DNA of 64,000 bases from Caballeronia ptereochthonis. Its GTDB lineage: Bacteria > Pseudomonadota > Gammaproteobacteria > Burkholderiales > Burkholderiaceae. Below are positions 42,438 through 52,045 of this stretch, in pieces (the stretch's first letter is position 1; each line of letters opens with the position of its first letter). The DNA lies in NCBI RefSeq assembly GCF_001545075.1, contig NZ_FCOB02000011.1, positions 154,754 through 218,753 of the forward strand, in the 5' to 3' direction. The notes beneath the pieces were generated by a model. The model saw nothing but the letters and a program-made list of their open reading frames with translations. It was not told where the DNA came from and made no database searches. The position numbers were made by a program, and so were the translations under genes.

Positions 42438-43022
42438 TCAGCCGATGAAGCCGGGCAGGCCCGCGGCCGCGTCGCTGCGTGCAAGATCGAGCGCTGGCTT
42501 CAGCAATGCGTCGAAAGCCGCATCGCTTTCCGGCCGCGGGAAATGCGCGCGAAGGAAGTCCGCCCAGCGAAAATCCGCGAGCGGCACGTCGGTCTTGTCA
42601 TAGCCGCCGGCGTCGCGCACGAATGCCGCGAGGCTGCGGAACTCGTCGTTCACGGCGTCCCACATGTGCCGGGGCATGTCGCGGAAAGGCACGCGGCGGC
42701 GCTCAGCGTCATAGGGATAGACCCATGAACGGTTTTCCAGCGCCAGCCAGAATTCGGCGGGCGAAAGCGAAGACAAGTCCCTGACCAGGACGAACGGCAC
42801 GCGCTTCACGCCGACGCGCGACAACGCACACGTGACATGATGATGGTCGATGACGAACGGCTCGTCATTCGGCCCGAGCACGATCGCGATCGGTTTTTCG
42901 GCGATGGCCATCTCCAGATCGTGGCCGCTCAGCGCCTGATACGCCGCTGTCTTCTGCCTGATCTGGCGCTCGCCGTGCGTCATCTGCGTCGGGCGCAGGC
43001 GATCGATTTTCAGTGTATTCAT
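42438..43022 (-). CDS. ParB-like nuclease-fold protein
   Basis: 194 residues. The N-terminal half follows the ParB/sulfiredoxin-like pattern: TLKIDRLRPTQMTHG, a region with Glu-Lys-Pro-Ile-Ala-Ile-Val, and the FVIDHHHVTCAL segment (G/D-x-H-R-type loop) of the ParBc_2 group. These proteins are predicted nucleotide-binding enzymes without a partitioning role. No helix-turn-helix or CTPase neighbour is seen. It converges on the glycosidase two bases away and is divergent from the SulP transporter. Confidence 0.65.
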   Translation of the reverse strand: MNTLKIDRLRPTQMTHGERQIRQKTAAYQALSGHDLEMAIAEKPIAIVLGPNDEPFVIDHHHVTCALSRVGVKRVPFVLVRDLSSLSPAEFWLALENRSWVYPYDAERRRVPFRDMPRHMWDAVNDEFRSLAAFVRDAGGYDKTDVPLADFRWADFLRAHFPRPESDAAFDALLKPALDLARSDAAAGLPGFIG

Positions 43023-43122
43023 ATCCCGGTTCCCGTCGAGCAATGACGGGCCCGTATTTCTCAGGCAAGCGGCGTTCCCGGTGGGAACCGCTTTTGCTTC
43101 CCGCAGAAGCAGGGGCGCAACG

Positions 43123-44883
43123 ATGGGCATAAAAACCGGCCACCATGGCCGCACGCCGCGCAAAAGCGCGCGGAACCCGCTTCGCTGGATCAACGGGCTG
43201 GCGGTGCTACGCGCGTACCAGGCGCGGTGGCTGGTCCACGACTTCATCGCCGGGCTGTCGGTGAGCGCCGTGCTCGTGCCCGCGGGTATGGCTTATGCCG
43301 AAGCCGCCGGGCTGCCGGCGGTGAACGGCCTCTACGCGTCCTTCGCGGCGATGCTCGCGTATGCGCTCTTCGGCCCGAGCCGCTTTCTCGTCATCGGTCC
43401 GGATTCGGCGCTCGTCGCGCTCATCGTCGCGAGCATCGTGCCCCTGAGCCACGGCGACGCGCATCGCGCGCTGGTCGCGGCCGGCGCGCTCGCGGTGCTG
43501 GCGGGCGCGATCTGCATCGTCGTCGGTTTGCTGAAGCTCGGCTTCGTCACCGAGCTCCTGTCGCTGCCGGTCCGATACGGCTTTCTCAACGGCATCATCC
43601 TGACGATCATCGTCGGTCAGACGCCGAAGCTGCTCGGCTTCAAGGGCAAGGGCGAATCGTTTTTCGAGCAGGTGAACGATCTGATCGACGGGCTATCGGC
43701 CGCGAAGGTGAACCTGACGTCGTTCGGCATCGGCATCGGCGCGCTCGCGCTGATCCTGCTGTGCAAGCGATTCTGGCCGAGACTGCCGGCCGTGCTGATC
43801 GCGGTGGGGCTGGCTAGCGCAATCGTGAAAGCGATGGATCTGGCCACGCGCGCGGGCGTCGCGACGGTCGGCAGCATTCCGCGCGGTCTGCCGTCGATCG
43901 AGCTGCCGCTGATGCCGCTCGATCAATGGTGGCAACTCGCGGGCGCGGCGGCGGCAATCGCGCTCGTCTCGTTCACGGACGTCGTCGTGCTGTCCCGCAC
44001 CTACGAGGTGCGCAACAAGGAAACCGTCGACCGCAACCAGGAATGCGTCGCGCTCGGCCTGTCGAATATCGCGGCGGGGCTGTTTCAGGGCTTCGCGGTG
44101 AGCGCGAGCGGCTCGCGCACGCCCGTGGCCGAAGCCGCCGGCGCCAAGACGCAGCTGACTGGCGTGATCGCCGCGCTGGTCGTGGCGTTGTTGCTGGTGC
44201 TCGCGCCGCACGCGCTCACGAGCACGCCGCAATCGTCGCTCGCGGCCGTGGTGATTGCCGCATGCCTCGGCATGCTGGAAGTGCGCGGCGTGATACGGCT
44301 CTATCGGCTGCGCAAGAGCGAGTTCGTCCAGGCGCTCGTGTGCTTCGTGGGCGTGACGGTGCTGGGCGTCGTCAACGGCATCGCGCTCGCGCTGGCGCTG
44401 ACGGTGCTGTCTTTCCTGTGGCGCGCGTGGCGTCCGTATGACGCGGTGCTCGGTCGCATCGACGGACGCAAGGGTTATCACGACGTATCGCGTCATCCGG
44501 AAGCGCGGCGCGTGCCCGGTCTCGTGCTGTTCCGCTGGGACGCGCCGCTCTTCTTCGCCAATGCGGAGATCTTTCGCGAGCACGTGCTCGGCGCGATCGA
44601 AGCATCCGGTGAAACCGTGCACTGGATGGTCATCGCGGCGGAGCCGGTGACGGACATCGACCTGACGGCTGCCGAAGTGCTTGAGCGATTGCACGACGAG
44701 CTCGCCGAAAAAGGCATCACGCTGTGCTTCGCGGAGTTGAAAGGGCCGGTGAAGGACAACCTGAAGCGCTATGGCGTGCTTCGGAAGATCGGCGAGGAAC
44801 GCCTGTTTCCCACCATCGGCGAGGCGGTCAGCGGTTATCTCGCGACGCATGATGTCGAATGGCGCGACTGGGAGGATGCATGA
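43123..44883 (+). CDS. SulP-family anion transporter with STAS domain
   Basis: 586 residues. N-terminal SLC26/SulP core of about 12-14 helices (DFIAGLSVSAVLVPAGMAYAEAAGLPAVNGLYASF contains the hallmark, residues about 40-74), then a C-terminal STAS domain with TDIDLTAAEVLERLHDELAEKG. Substrates in the family include sulfate, bicarbonate and dicarboxylates. AGGGGCGCAACG lies before the ATG. The gene ends convergently with the pyruvate oxidase-like gene. Substrate not readable. Confidence 0.88.
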   Translation: MGIKTGHHGRTPRKSARNPLRWINGLAVLRAYQARWLVHDFIAGLSVSAVLVPAGMAYAEAAGLPAVNGLYASFAAMLAYALFGPSRFLVIGPDSALVALIVASIVPLSHGDAHRALVAAGALAVLAGAICIVVGLLKLGFVTELLSLPVRYGFLNGIILTIIVGQTPKLLGFKGKGESFFEQVNDLIDGLSAAKVNLTSFGIGIGALALILLCKRFWPRLPAVLIAVGLASAIVKAMDLATRAGVATVGSIPRGLPSIELPLMPLDQWWQLAGAAAAIALVSFTDVVVLSRTYEVRNKETVDRNQECVALGLSNIAAGLFQGFAVSASGSRTPVAEAAGAKTQLTGVIAALVVALLLVLAPHALTSTPQSSLAAVVIAACLGMLEVRGVIRLYRLRKSEFVQALVCFVGVTVLGVVNGIALALALTVLSFLWRAWRPYDAVLGRIDGRKGYHDVSRHPEARRVPGLVLFRWDAPLFFANAEIFREHVLGAIEASGETVHWMVIAAEPVTDIDLTAAEVLERLHDELAEKGITLCFAELKGPVKDNLKRYGVLRKIGEERLFPTIGEAVSGYLATHDVEWRDWEDA

Positions 44884-45021
44884 GCCGCGCGCCTGGGCCG
44901 GGCGCAATCATTGCCGGGACTGCGCATGAACCGTGGACTTCGACAGGAAGCATGCGACGAAAGCGATGGAAGCGCGACAGTGTTCCTTCGATCGCGCTGT
45001 CCGCAAGAGATGCACGGCATC

Positions 45022-46818
45022 CTACTTGTCCTTGTGGCCGGGCAGGACTGCGCCGAGCACCTGCTTCGCCGTATCGACGATCACATGGCTCTGGTTCGGA
45101 TCGCCCTTCATGAGCGTCGTCGCGAACGCCTTCGCCTGCGCGAGCGTGATATGCGGCGGCAGCGGCGGCACATTGGGGTCCGCCTTCACCTCGATCACGA
45201 CCGGACGGTCCGACGCGAATGCTTCGTCCCAGAGCGCTGCGACGCGCTCGGCATCGTCGACATAAATGCCTTTGAGGCCGATCAGCTCCGCGAACTTGTG
45301 ATAAGGCACCGACGGAATGTCCTGCGACGCCTCGAACTTCGGGTCGCCCTCCATCACGCGCTGCTCCCATGTGACCTGGTTCAGATCCTCGTTGTTGAGC
45401 ACCATGCAGATCCAGCGCGGATCGGACCATTGCTTCCAGTACTTCGCCACCGTGATGAGCTCGGCCATGTTGTTCATCTGCATCGCGCCGTCGCCGACCA
45501 GTGCGACGACCGGCCGCTCCGGATGCGCGAACTTCGCCGCGATCGCATACGGCACGGCCGCGCCCATCGACGCGAGCCCGCCCGAGAGCGAGCACATCAT
45601 GCCGCGCTTCACCTTGAGGTCGCGCGCATACCAGTTCGCCACCGACCCCGAATCGCTCGTGACGATCGCGTTCGCCGGCACGCGCGGCGACAACTCCCAC
45701 ACCGTGCGCTGCGGATTGACGCCGCCTTTCGCGGGCTCGATGGCGCGCTTCTCCAGCGTCTTCCACCAGTCGACGATCGAGCCTTCGATGTCCTTGCGCC
45801 ACGCGCGGTCCGTCTTCTTCTGCAACAGGGGCAGAAGCGCGCGCAAGGTCTCGGCGCTGTCGCCGACGAGATTCACTTCCATCGGATAGCGGATGGAGAG
45901 CATGTCCGCCTTGATGTCGATCTGCACGCCGCGCGCGGCGCCTTCCTTCGGCAGAAATTCGGAGTAGGGAAAGCCCGAGCCGATCATGAGCAGCGTGTCG
46001 CAGCCGGTCATCAGCTTGTAGCTCGGCTCGGTGCCGAGCAGGCCGATGGAGCCGGTGACGAACGGCAGATCGTCGGGCAACGCGGCCTTGCCGAGCAGCG
46101 CCTTCGCCACGCCCGCGCCGAGCTTTTCCGCGACGGCGATGACTTCGTCGGTCGCCTGCAATGCGCCCGCACCGACCAGCATCGCGACCTTCTTGCCGGC
46201 GTTGAGGACATCGGCGGCGCGTTGGAGGTCGTCGGAATAGGGCACCATTTTCGGCGCACGGTAACCCACGCCCGAATGCAGCGTGCCGTGCTTGCGGCCC
46301 GGCGGCTCGTATTCGAGGTCCTGCAGATCGTTGGGCAGCACGAGCGCGGTTACCCTGCGTTCGGACAACGCGATGCGCACCGCGCGATCGACGAGATGGC
46401 GTATCTGCGCGGGCACGCTCGCCTGCTGCACGAAGGCGCCAGCGACGTCCTTGAACATCGCGGGGAGATCGATTTCCTGCTGATAGTGGCCGCCGAGCGC
46501 CGCGCGCGCCTGCTGGCCCGCGATCGCGAGCACGGGCATGTGATCGAGGCGCGCATCGTAGAGGCCGGTGAGCAGATGCGATGCGCCCGGCCCCGAGGTC
46601 GCGATGCACACGCCCAGCTCGCCGGTGAACTTGGCATGCGCCGAAGCCATGAACGCGGCCATCTCTTCATGGCGAGCCTGAATGAATTCGATCCTGCCTT
46701 TCGCGCGATTGAGCGCGCCGAACACGCCATTGATGCCGTCGCCGGGATAGCCATAGATGCGCCGCACGCCCCAGGCGTGCAGACGATCGATCAAAAAATC
46801 GCCGACGGTGGTGGTCAT
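45022..46818 (-). CDS. Pyruvate oxidase / pyruvate:quinone dehydrogenase-like ThDP enzyme
   Basis: 598 residues, full length. PYR domain: GYPGDGINGVFGAL and QARHEEMAAFMASAHAKFTG, with the activating Glu; PP domain: LVGDGAMQMNNMAELITVAKYW and LNNEDLNQVTWEQR, the ThDP/Mg site. The order and sequence are those of PoxB-like flavoenzymes. The start at 46818 (MTTTVGDF) was chosen because the frame upstream has no family features. It would convert pyruvate to acetate and CO2 with electrons to quinone. A membrane-binding C-terminal helix as in E. coli PoxB is not obvious. Confidence 0.82.
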   Translation of the reverse strand: MTTTVGDFLIDRLHAWGVRRIYGYPGDGINGVFGALNRAKGRIEFIQARHEEMAAFMASAHAKFTGELGVCIATSGPGASHLLTGLYDARLDHMPVLAIAGQQARAALGGHYQQEIDLPAMFKDVAGAFVQQASVPAQIRHLVDRAVRIALSERRVTALVLPNDLQDLEYEPPGRKHGTLHSGVGYRAPKMVPYSDDLQRAADVLNAGKKVAMLVGAGALQATDEVIAVAEKLGAGVAKALLGKAALPDDLPFVTGSIGLLGTEPSYKLMTGCDTLLMIGSGFPYSEFLPKEGAARGVQIDIKADMLSIRYPMEVNLVGDSAETLRALLPLLQKKTDRAWRKDIEGSIVDWWKTLEKRAIEPAKGGVNPQRTVWELSPRVPANAIVTSDSGSVANWYARDLKVKRGMMCSLSGGLASMGAAVPYAIAAKFAHPERPVVALVGDGAMQMNNMAELITVAKYWKQWSDPRWICMVLNNEDLNQVTWEQRVMEGDPKFEASQDIPSVPYHKFAELIGLKGIYVDDAERVAALWDEAFASDRPVVIEVKADPNVPPLPPHITLAQAKAFATTLMKGDPNQSHVIVDTAKQVLGAVLPGHKDK

Positions 46819-47189
46819 GATGGAAGTCTCCGGAAGACAGAAATCGGGAAGTGCGGATGCATGCCGAACCGGCCAGAGGGTGCTTGCACACATCGCCTGC
46901 ACGCTTCGATGCGCAAACGACATGCCGCTTCCCGTCTTCCAAGGCAAGCGCGTGGTGATGGAAAGCGAATGGAAGGCCATGCGCCGGCTCTGTCCGGACG
47001 ACGCGGGATCGATGATTGCTTCACGTCGATGGTTCATACGCTGATTCCGGCACCGAAGGCCTTCCGCGCATTCGGGCACGGCGGCGTTCATTTCGATGCA
47101 CAAGGAACGAGCGACATGGCGCTCATGCCTCTCACCCTTCAATGGCCGGACGGTCACGACGAGACAGTCGAGGCCTGCGTGCGGCGCGC
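46819..47189. other. Intergenic region upstream of the ThDP enzyme
   Basis: 371 bases. Frames through it are open on the plus strand but show no protein pattern; one short frame at 47116-47238 (MALMPLTLQWPDG...) overlaps the small gene on the other strand and is not supported. The region probably contains the promoter of the ThDP enzyme and nothing else I can support. Confidence 0.35.
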
Positions 47190-47405
47190 TTACGCGTTGG
47201 TCCCGGCCGGCAGGACATCGGCCTTTGCATTCGCGTGATGCTTCGCCGCACCCAGCGCGGCCTCGAAGCTGTCCAGCGGACGGTCGCGCATCTCGGTGTA
47301 GCCGTCCGCGTCGATCATGTAGGACCAGATGTACCGTCCTGTTGGATCGTGGTCCACGGTGATCTCGACGGTATGGCCGTTGCGAACATAGGTTTCGGTA
47401 GCCAT
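47190..47405 (-). CDS. Small conserved hypothetical protein
   Basis: 71 residues, no signal or membrane segment. The sequence (METYVRNGHTVEITVDHD, then GYTEMRDRPLDSFEAALGAA) gives alternating beta-strand and helix, a small alpha+beta fold. Similar short proteins are frequent in Burkholderiaceae, but I know no function. GAGATCAC lies before the ATG. No neighbour suggests a role. Confidence 0.55.
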   Translation of the reverse strand: MATETYVRNGHTVEITVDHDPTGRYIWSYMIDADGYTEMRDRPLDSFEAALGAAKHHANAKADVLPAGTNA

Positions 47406-47455
47406 GATGTGATCTCTTCAGTCAGTGAAATGCGCCTTGCAGCGTGAGCGGCCGT

Positions 47456-47734
47456 TCACGACATACCCGCGCCGCGCAGTCGCTTGAGGACGAGTATCGC
47501 GGCAGCTGGCAGATGCACGATGCCGAAGCCCAGTGCGAGCACGAGCCATCGCGGCAAGGGAAGATCCAGCGTGTAGGCGCCCATCGCGCCGAATGCGAGG
47601 CCCACGACGATCAGCACGACATGGGCCGTTCGGCGCTTCGCGGCTCCGCTCGTGAAGCTCGGTATCTCGTAGTGTGCGTAGCAGACGACTACGCCCATCA
47701 GCGCAGCCGCTAACAGGGCTTGCCAGGCGATCAT
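47456..47734 (-). CDS. Small membrane protein, function unknown
   Basis: 92 residues with three hydrophobic helices (about 5-24, 38-58 and 63-84) separated by short basic loops. Positive residues after helix 1 and at the C-terminus (LKRLRGAG) suggest both ends face the cytoplasm or are held by the positive-inside rule. I recognise no family. It stands between two other small lineage-specific genes. Confidence 0.5.
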   Translation of the reverse strand: MIAWQALLAAALMGVVVCYAHYEIPSFTSGAAKRRTAHVVLIVVGLAFGAMGAYTLDLPLPRWLVLALGFGIVHLPAAAILVLKRLRGAGMS

Positions 47735-47752
47735 CGGCTCGCCGTGCGTGGG

Positions 47753-47980
47753 TTACCGGCGTGTCGAATCGGGGGGAACGCGATTTTTCTCCTGCGTCGA
47801 GGGCAATTCGTTTTCCGATGCCTCGTGCGTGCGCTTTTCGCGCTCGTCCAGTTTGCGCTGCTTCGTGTCCAAACTGGAAGTCGCGGGCGAACCGTCGCGG
47901 CCGACGGGTTCATCCATGTCGTCCGCGGTGGCGTGCGGCACGTGCTCGTTCACACGCGCCGAACCGGGTTCGTGTTGCAT
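47753..47980 (-). CDS. Small hydrophilic protein, function unknown
   Basis: 75 residues from the ATG at 47980, preceded by GGGAG four to five bases upstream. It is highly charged, rich in Glu, Lys, Ser and Asp, and probably disordered (VNEHVPHATADDMDEPVG, then DTKQRKLDEREKRTHEA). The frame extends upstream to 48133 but the extra part has no support and overlaps the neighbouring gene. No family recognised. Confidence 0.45.
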   Translation of the reverse strand: MQHEPGSARVNEHVPHATADDMDEPVGRDGSPATSSLDTKQRKLDEREKRTHEASENELPSTQEKNRVPPDSTRR

Positions 47981-48099
47981 GAGGGTCTCCCGTTGGTGAC
48001 ATTGCCTCGACGCGAGCAATCTGCGTACCCGCGTGCGGCGCCGCATCGGCAGGTTCGGCACTTGCCGCCCTTCTCGCATGACGAGGACTTTACCAGCGC

Positions 48100-48453
48100 G
48101 TGGAGGAACTGCAACTTGCGCTATCGCGTGCATTCGGCTCGCTCAAGGCACCGGCCGTCAGCGTGCTCGATGAAGGCGACGAACTCATCATGAACCTGTC
48201 ATGGGTGATCGAGACCGGCCGCGACACCACGCTCGATTCACGCTGCAGCGCATCTATCCGCTTCGCATCGCGCCAGATCGATCGCTATTCCGCGATGGCC
48301 ACCGACCGGCGCAGGCACGTTCAGGCTCGCCTGATCGAGCGCCTGAGGGACGCCTTCACACAGTCGCGCGAAGGGCGGCCGAACGCGAACGAATGCTCGC
48401 TGGACATGAGCGCGGAAGACGGCTGGTTCGACGCGCCCGATGCTCCAAGCTGA
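48100..48453 (+). CDS. DUF3022-like small protein
   Basis: 117 residues beginning with GTG. It opens with a helix (EELQLALSRAFGS) and continues with VLDEGDELIMNLSWVIE and a short alpha/beta core (RCSASIRFASRQIDRYSAM). It resembles the DUF3022 proteins common in Burkholderia, from memory of that family. The start is uncertain because the ORF could begin at other alternative codons. No function known. Confidence 0.5.
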   Translation: MEELQLALSRAFGSLKAPAVSVLDEGDELIMNLSWVIETGRDTTLDSRCSASIRFASRQIDRYSAMATDRRRHVQARLIERLRDAFTQSREGRPNANECSLDMSAEDGWFDAPDAPS

Positions 48454-48477
48454 TTCGGTCGGCCGCCGCGTGCCGGT

Positions 48478-48801
48478 TCACCAGCCTTGCGCGCCGCCGT
48501 TGCCCGTGGAAGGGCTCGTCGATCCGTTCGAATTGCCGCCGTTCATGCGCGGCTGCATGCCGCCGGGACCCTGAGTGTTTCCTTTACCCGCGGCACTCGT
48601 TCCGTTCGCCGTACCGCCCAAGCCCGACTGTCCTCCGGACGGGCCGCCATTGGAGCCGGGGCCGGATGGAGCGGTCGCGGCATTTTTCGCGCTCGACGGG
48701 CCGTTGCTGGCGCCCGGTTGCGTCTGATCGGCGGTCGCCAGCGCGGCCCCCGACAGGCCCAGCATCAACAGGGAGATAACGAGTTTTCTGGTCGCTTGCA
48801 T
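48478..48801 (-). CDS. Secreted Gly/Asn/Ser-rich small protein
   Basis: 107 residues. A signal peptide (TRKLVISLLMLGLSGAALATA, cleaved before Asp-Gln) precedes a low-complexity mature part of Gly, Ser, Asn and Pro, with no Cys. It is probably an exported, unstructured or surface-associated protein. The start at 48801 is chosen because the signal begins there; upstream codons extend to 48864 without an exported pattern. Function unknown. Confidence 0.55.
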   Translation of the reverse strand: MQATRKLVISLLMLGLSGAALATADQTQPGASNGPSSAKNAATAPSGPGSNGGPSGGQSGLGGTANGTSAAGKGNTQGPGGMQPRMNGGNSNGSTSPSTGNGGAQGW

Positions 48802-48894
48802 GACATGTCTCCGGGAATCAGGACGTTCGTGCGTGCTCGAAGTCGTCCATCGATTCGTGCGCAAGGCGTGTTCCGGCCCGTTTCGCTCGTGGCC

Positions 48895-49479
48895 TCATTC
48901 AAGCCCTTCATGCTCGAACGCGAGCTTGACGGCGGGCCGCTCGCGCATGCGTTTGTAGAACGCATGGAGATTCGCCGGCGCATCGATGCCCATCTTCTTC
49001 GCCCACGTCAGCATCGTGAAAAGATAGGCGTCCGCGACGCTCATCGCATCGCCGAACAGATAATCGCCCCGCATCATCTTCGAGGCGAGCGCGAAACGCT
49101 GGCCGATTTTCTCGCGCGCCGCCGCCGCTTCCGCATCGCAAGCCGGACGGAACACGCGGCCGAACTGCTTGTGAATCTCGGTCGAGATGAACGCGAGCAT
49201 CTCCAGCAGGCGCAGGTTGCCGTCGTCGCCCGAAGGTGCGAGCTGCGGCGCGCGCTGCGCGACCCACCAGAGAATCGCGATGTTCTCGGTGAGACGCTTG
49301 CCGTCGTCGAATTCGACGACGGGCACGTAGCCCTTGGGATTGATCTCGTCGAACGGCCGGCCGTCCTCCGTCTGCCTGGTCTTGAGATCGACCTTCACGC
49401 GGTCGAACTTCATGCCCGCTTCGTGCATCGCGATGTGATCGGCGAGACTGCACGCGCCGGGCGAGAGATAGAGTTTCAT
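48895..49479 (-). CDS. Glutathione S-transferase
   Basis: 194 residues, standard GST size. N-terminal thioredoxin-like domain with the bacterial beta-class start KLYLSPGACSLADHIAMHEAG and PVVEFDDGKRLTENIAILWW (the cis-Pro and Glu-Asn glutathione contacts), then a helical C-terminal domain ending in LAFEHEGL. Cys10 in PGACSL is the catalytic-type residue of beta-class GSTs. The ATG at 49479 follows GAGCCGCG, a weak Shine-Dalgarno. Substrate unknown; stands alone beside metE. Confidence 0.88.
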   Translation of the reverse strand: MKLYLSPGACSLADHIAMHEAGMKFDRVKVDLKTRQTEDGRPFDEINPKGYVPVVEFDDGKRLTENIAILWWVAQRAPQLAPSGDDGNLRLLEMLAFISTEIHKQFGRVFRPACDAEAAAAREKIGQRFALASKMMRGDYLFGDAMSVADAYLFTMLTWAKKMGIDAPANLHAFYKRMRERPAVKLAFEHEGLE

Positions 49480-49630
49480 GGCGCGGCTCCTGGGTTGGTG
49501 GTCGCCTGCACGGCGACCGTTGATACGTGAGCAAGGCGTATGCCGCATGGTACCGCGGCTGACGTTTCGCACCGGCCGGAGCGTGCAGACCCTGAGGCAG
49601 CGCACGATTCAGGCAATGACCCGGTTGGTT

Positions 49631-51922
49631 TCAGGCGGATTGCCGCAGCGTATGCGCCGCCGCGACCATGTTCTTCAACGCCGGAATGACCTCATCCCAT
49701 TGCCGCGTCTTGAGGCCGCAGTCCGGATTCACCCACAGGCGCTCGGCGGGAATGCGCTCCGCCGCCTTCTTCATCAGCCCGACGATGTGTTCCTGGCTCG
49801 GGATGTTCGGCGAATGGATGTCATACACGCCCGGCCCGATCTGGTTCGGATAGCTGAACTCGTCGAAGGCGTCGAGCAGTTCCATGTCGGAGCGCGAGGT
49901 TTCGATGGTGATGACGTCGGCATCCATATCCGCGATGGACGCGATGATGTCGTTGAACTCCGAGTAGCACATGTGCGTGTGGATCTGCGTTTCGTCCCTC
50001 ACGCCATTGGCCGTGATGCGGAACGATTCCACCGCCCAGCGCAGATACTCGCCCCATTGCGAGCGCCGCAGCGGCAGGCCTTCGCGCAGCGCAGCCTCGT
50101 CGATCTGAATGACGCGCACGCCGGCTTTCTCGAGATCGAGCACTTCCTCGCGGATCGCGAGCGCGAGCTGATGGCACGACACCGAACGCGGCTGATCGTC
50201 GCGCACGAACGACCAGTTGAGGATCGTGACCGGACCGGTCAGCATGCCTTTCATCGGCTTGTTCGTCTGCGCTTGCGCGTACTTGATCCATTCGACGGTC
50301 ATCGCCTTCGGGCGGCTGATGTCGCCGAAGAGGATCGGCGGCTTCACGCAGCGCGAGCCGTAGGACTGCACCCAGCCGAACTGGCTGAACGCGTAGCCGT
50401 CGAGTTGTTCGCCGAAATATTCGACCATGTCGTTGCGTTCGGCCTCGCCATGCACGAGCACGTCGAGGCCGAGCGCTTCCTGCTCTTTCACGGCGCGCGT
50501 GATCTCGCGTTCCATCGCGATCCTGTAGCCTGCCATGTCGAGCGCACCGCTCCTGAACTGACTGCGCGCATGACGGATCTCGCTCGTTTGCGGGAACGAG
50601 CCGATGGTCGTCGTCGGATAAGCGGGGAGGTCGAGAATCGCGGCCTGCTTCTGCGCGCGCTGCGCATAGGCGCTCGCGCGCCGGCCGAACGTCGCGTCGA
50701 TCTTCGCGATCGCAGCCTTGACTGCCGGGTTGTGCACGCGCGTCGACGTGCGGCGGCTTTCTATGGCGGCGGCATTGGCCGCGAGCGCATCGGCGACGGA
50801 GGCGCGTCCGTGATTCAGCGCGCTCGCGAGCACGCTCAGTTCATCGAGCTTTTGTAGTGCGAACGCGAGCCACGACCTGATCTCGGCATCGAGCTTTTCT
50901 TCGCTCGTCAGATCGACGGGCGTGTGCAGCAGCGAGCAGGAAGGCGCGATCCACAGGCGATTGCCGAGCGAAGCATGCAGCGGCTCGAGCCATTCGAGCG
51001 TGGCGTTCAGATCGGTCTTCCAGATGTTGCGGCCGTTGATCGCGCCGACCGACAGCACCGCCGAATCTGGCAACACGCACGCCGCTTTCGAGACTTCCTC
51101 GCGCGCGTTGATCGCATCGATATGCAGGCCGTCCACAGGCAGCTTGCACGCGAGATCGAGGTTCTCCCGCAGTTGACCGAAATAGGTCGCGAGAAGCAGG
51201 CGCACGCGGCGCGCGGAGAGCGCATCGTATGCGGTGACGAAGGCGTCGCGCCACTTCGCATCGAGTTCGGTGACGAGCGCGGGTTCGTCGATCTGCACCC
51301 ACTCGATGCCGAGCGCCGCGAAATGATCGAGCAGCGCCGCATACACCGGCAACAGGCGCGGCAGGAGCGCGAGCTTGTCCGAATCGTCCTTCGTCTTGCC
51401 GAGCCACAGATACGTCACCGGTCCGATGAGCACCGGCTTCGCATTCACGCCGAGCCTGCGCGCTTCGCCGAGCTGTTCGACGAGACGCGACGTATCGAGC
51501 GTGAACTGCGTGGCCGCATCGAGCTCGGGGACGATGTAGTGATAGTTCGTGTCGAACCACTTGGTCATTTCGCCGGCGGCCACGCCGCCGCAGCATGCCG
51601 CGTGTTGTTCGGCATTCTGCGCCGAGCGCCCGCGCGCGACGCGGAAGTAGTTGTCGAGCGAATCGCCGTGAAAGCCTCTCACGCGTTCGGGCAGATTGCC
51701 GAGCGTGAAGCTCATGTCGAGCACCTGATCGTAGAACGCGAAATCGCCGACGGGCACGAAGTCGAGGCGCGCCTGATCCTGCCAGTGACGCGCGCGCAAC
51801 TGCGTGCCGACCGTCTTCAGTTCGTCGCGGGAGGACTGGTTCTTCCAGTAGCTTTCGAGTGCGAACTTCAGTTCGCGCTGCGCGCCGATGCGCGGGAAAC
51901 CCAGGTTGTGTGTCGTGATCAT
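49631..51922 (-). CDS. metE: Cobalamin-independent methionine synthase
   Basis: 763 residues, full length. It transfers a methyl group from 5-methyltetrahydropteroyltri-glutamate to homocysteine. The zinc ligands are visible: His and Cys in [10 protein letters not shown], a Glu further on in [13 protein letters not shown], and Cys in [10 protein letters not shown]. The N-terminal folate-binding half begins [17 protein letters not shown]. The start at 51922 matches the family start ([13 protein letters not shown]). The divergent metR and the TGAA-containing inverted repeat between them indicate MetR-controlled expression. No cobalamin riboswitch is seen in the short leader. Confidence 0.97.
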   Translation of the reverse strand: MITTHNLGFPRIGAQRELKFALESYWKNQSSRDELKTVGTQLRARHWQDQARLDFVPVGDFAFYDQVLDMSFTLGNLPERVRGFHGDSLDNYFRVARGRSAQNAEQHAACCGGVAAGEMTKWFDTNYHYIVPELDAATQFTLDTSRLVEQLGEARRLGVNAKPVLIGPVTYLWLGKTKDDSDKLALLPRLLPVYAALLDHFAALGIEWVQIDEPALVTELDAKWRDAFVTAYDALSARRVRLLLATYFGQLRENLDLACKLPVDGLHIDAINAREEVSKAACVLPDSAVLSVGAINGRNIWKTDLNATLEWLEPLHASLGNRLWIAPSCSLLHTPVDLTSEEKLDAEIRSWLAFALQKLDELSVLASALNHGRASVADALAANAAAIESRRTSTRVHNPAVKAAIAKIDATFGRRASAYAQRAQKQAAILDLPAYPTTTIGSFPQTSEIRHARSQFRSGALDMAGYRIAMEREITRAVKEQEALGLDVLVHGEAERNDMVEYFGEQLDGYAFSQFGWVQSYGSRCVKPPILFGDISRPKAMTVEWIKYAQAQTNKPMKGMLTGPVTILNWSFVRDDQPRSVSCHQLALAIREEVLDLEKAGVRVIQIDEAALREGLPLRRSQWGEYLRWAVESFRITANGVRDETQIHTHMCYSEFNDIIASIADMDADVITIETSRSDMELLDAFDEFSYPNQIGPGVYDIHSPNIPSQEHIVGLMKKAAERIPAERLWVNPDCGLKTRQWDEVIPALKNMVAAAHTLRQSA

Positions 51923-51985
51923 CGTGCGTTTTCTTGTCGGATAAGGCGAAAAGAGGGGAACTGGCTGCGATGATAGAATTTCCAT

Positions 51986-52016
51986 TGCATGAATAAAAAT
52001 GGTTTAATTTCATGCA
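51986..52016. promoter_or_regulatory. Inverted repeat in metE-metR intergenic region, candidate MetR site
   Basis: Two perfect 8-base arms, TGCATGAA (51986-51993) and TTCATGCA (52009-52016), with a 15-base AT-rich spacer, between the divergent metE and metR genes. The inner TGAA/TTCA pair is the half-site of MetR operators, although the usual spacing is shorter. It lies close to both start codons, 64 bases from metE and 30 from metR. Confidence 0.55.
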
Positions 52017-52045
52017 TCGATCAATTTTGCTCATGAGGGAAGCCG

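Noticed and set aside
44911..47238. Plus-strand open frame of 775 codons across the ThDP enzyme
   Set aside because: Antisense to a full-length ThDP enzyme with clear motifs; Arg/His-rich and without a plausible start signal.
47116..47238. Short plus-strand frame starting MALMPLTLQWPDG
   Set aside because: Overlaps the end of a small gene on the other strand and shows no family signature; too short to support.
51923..52045. Cobalamin riboswitch upstream of metE
   Set aside because: The leader is only about 120 bases and lacks the B12-box pattern; the inverted repeat and divergent metR explain control.
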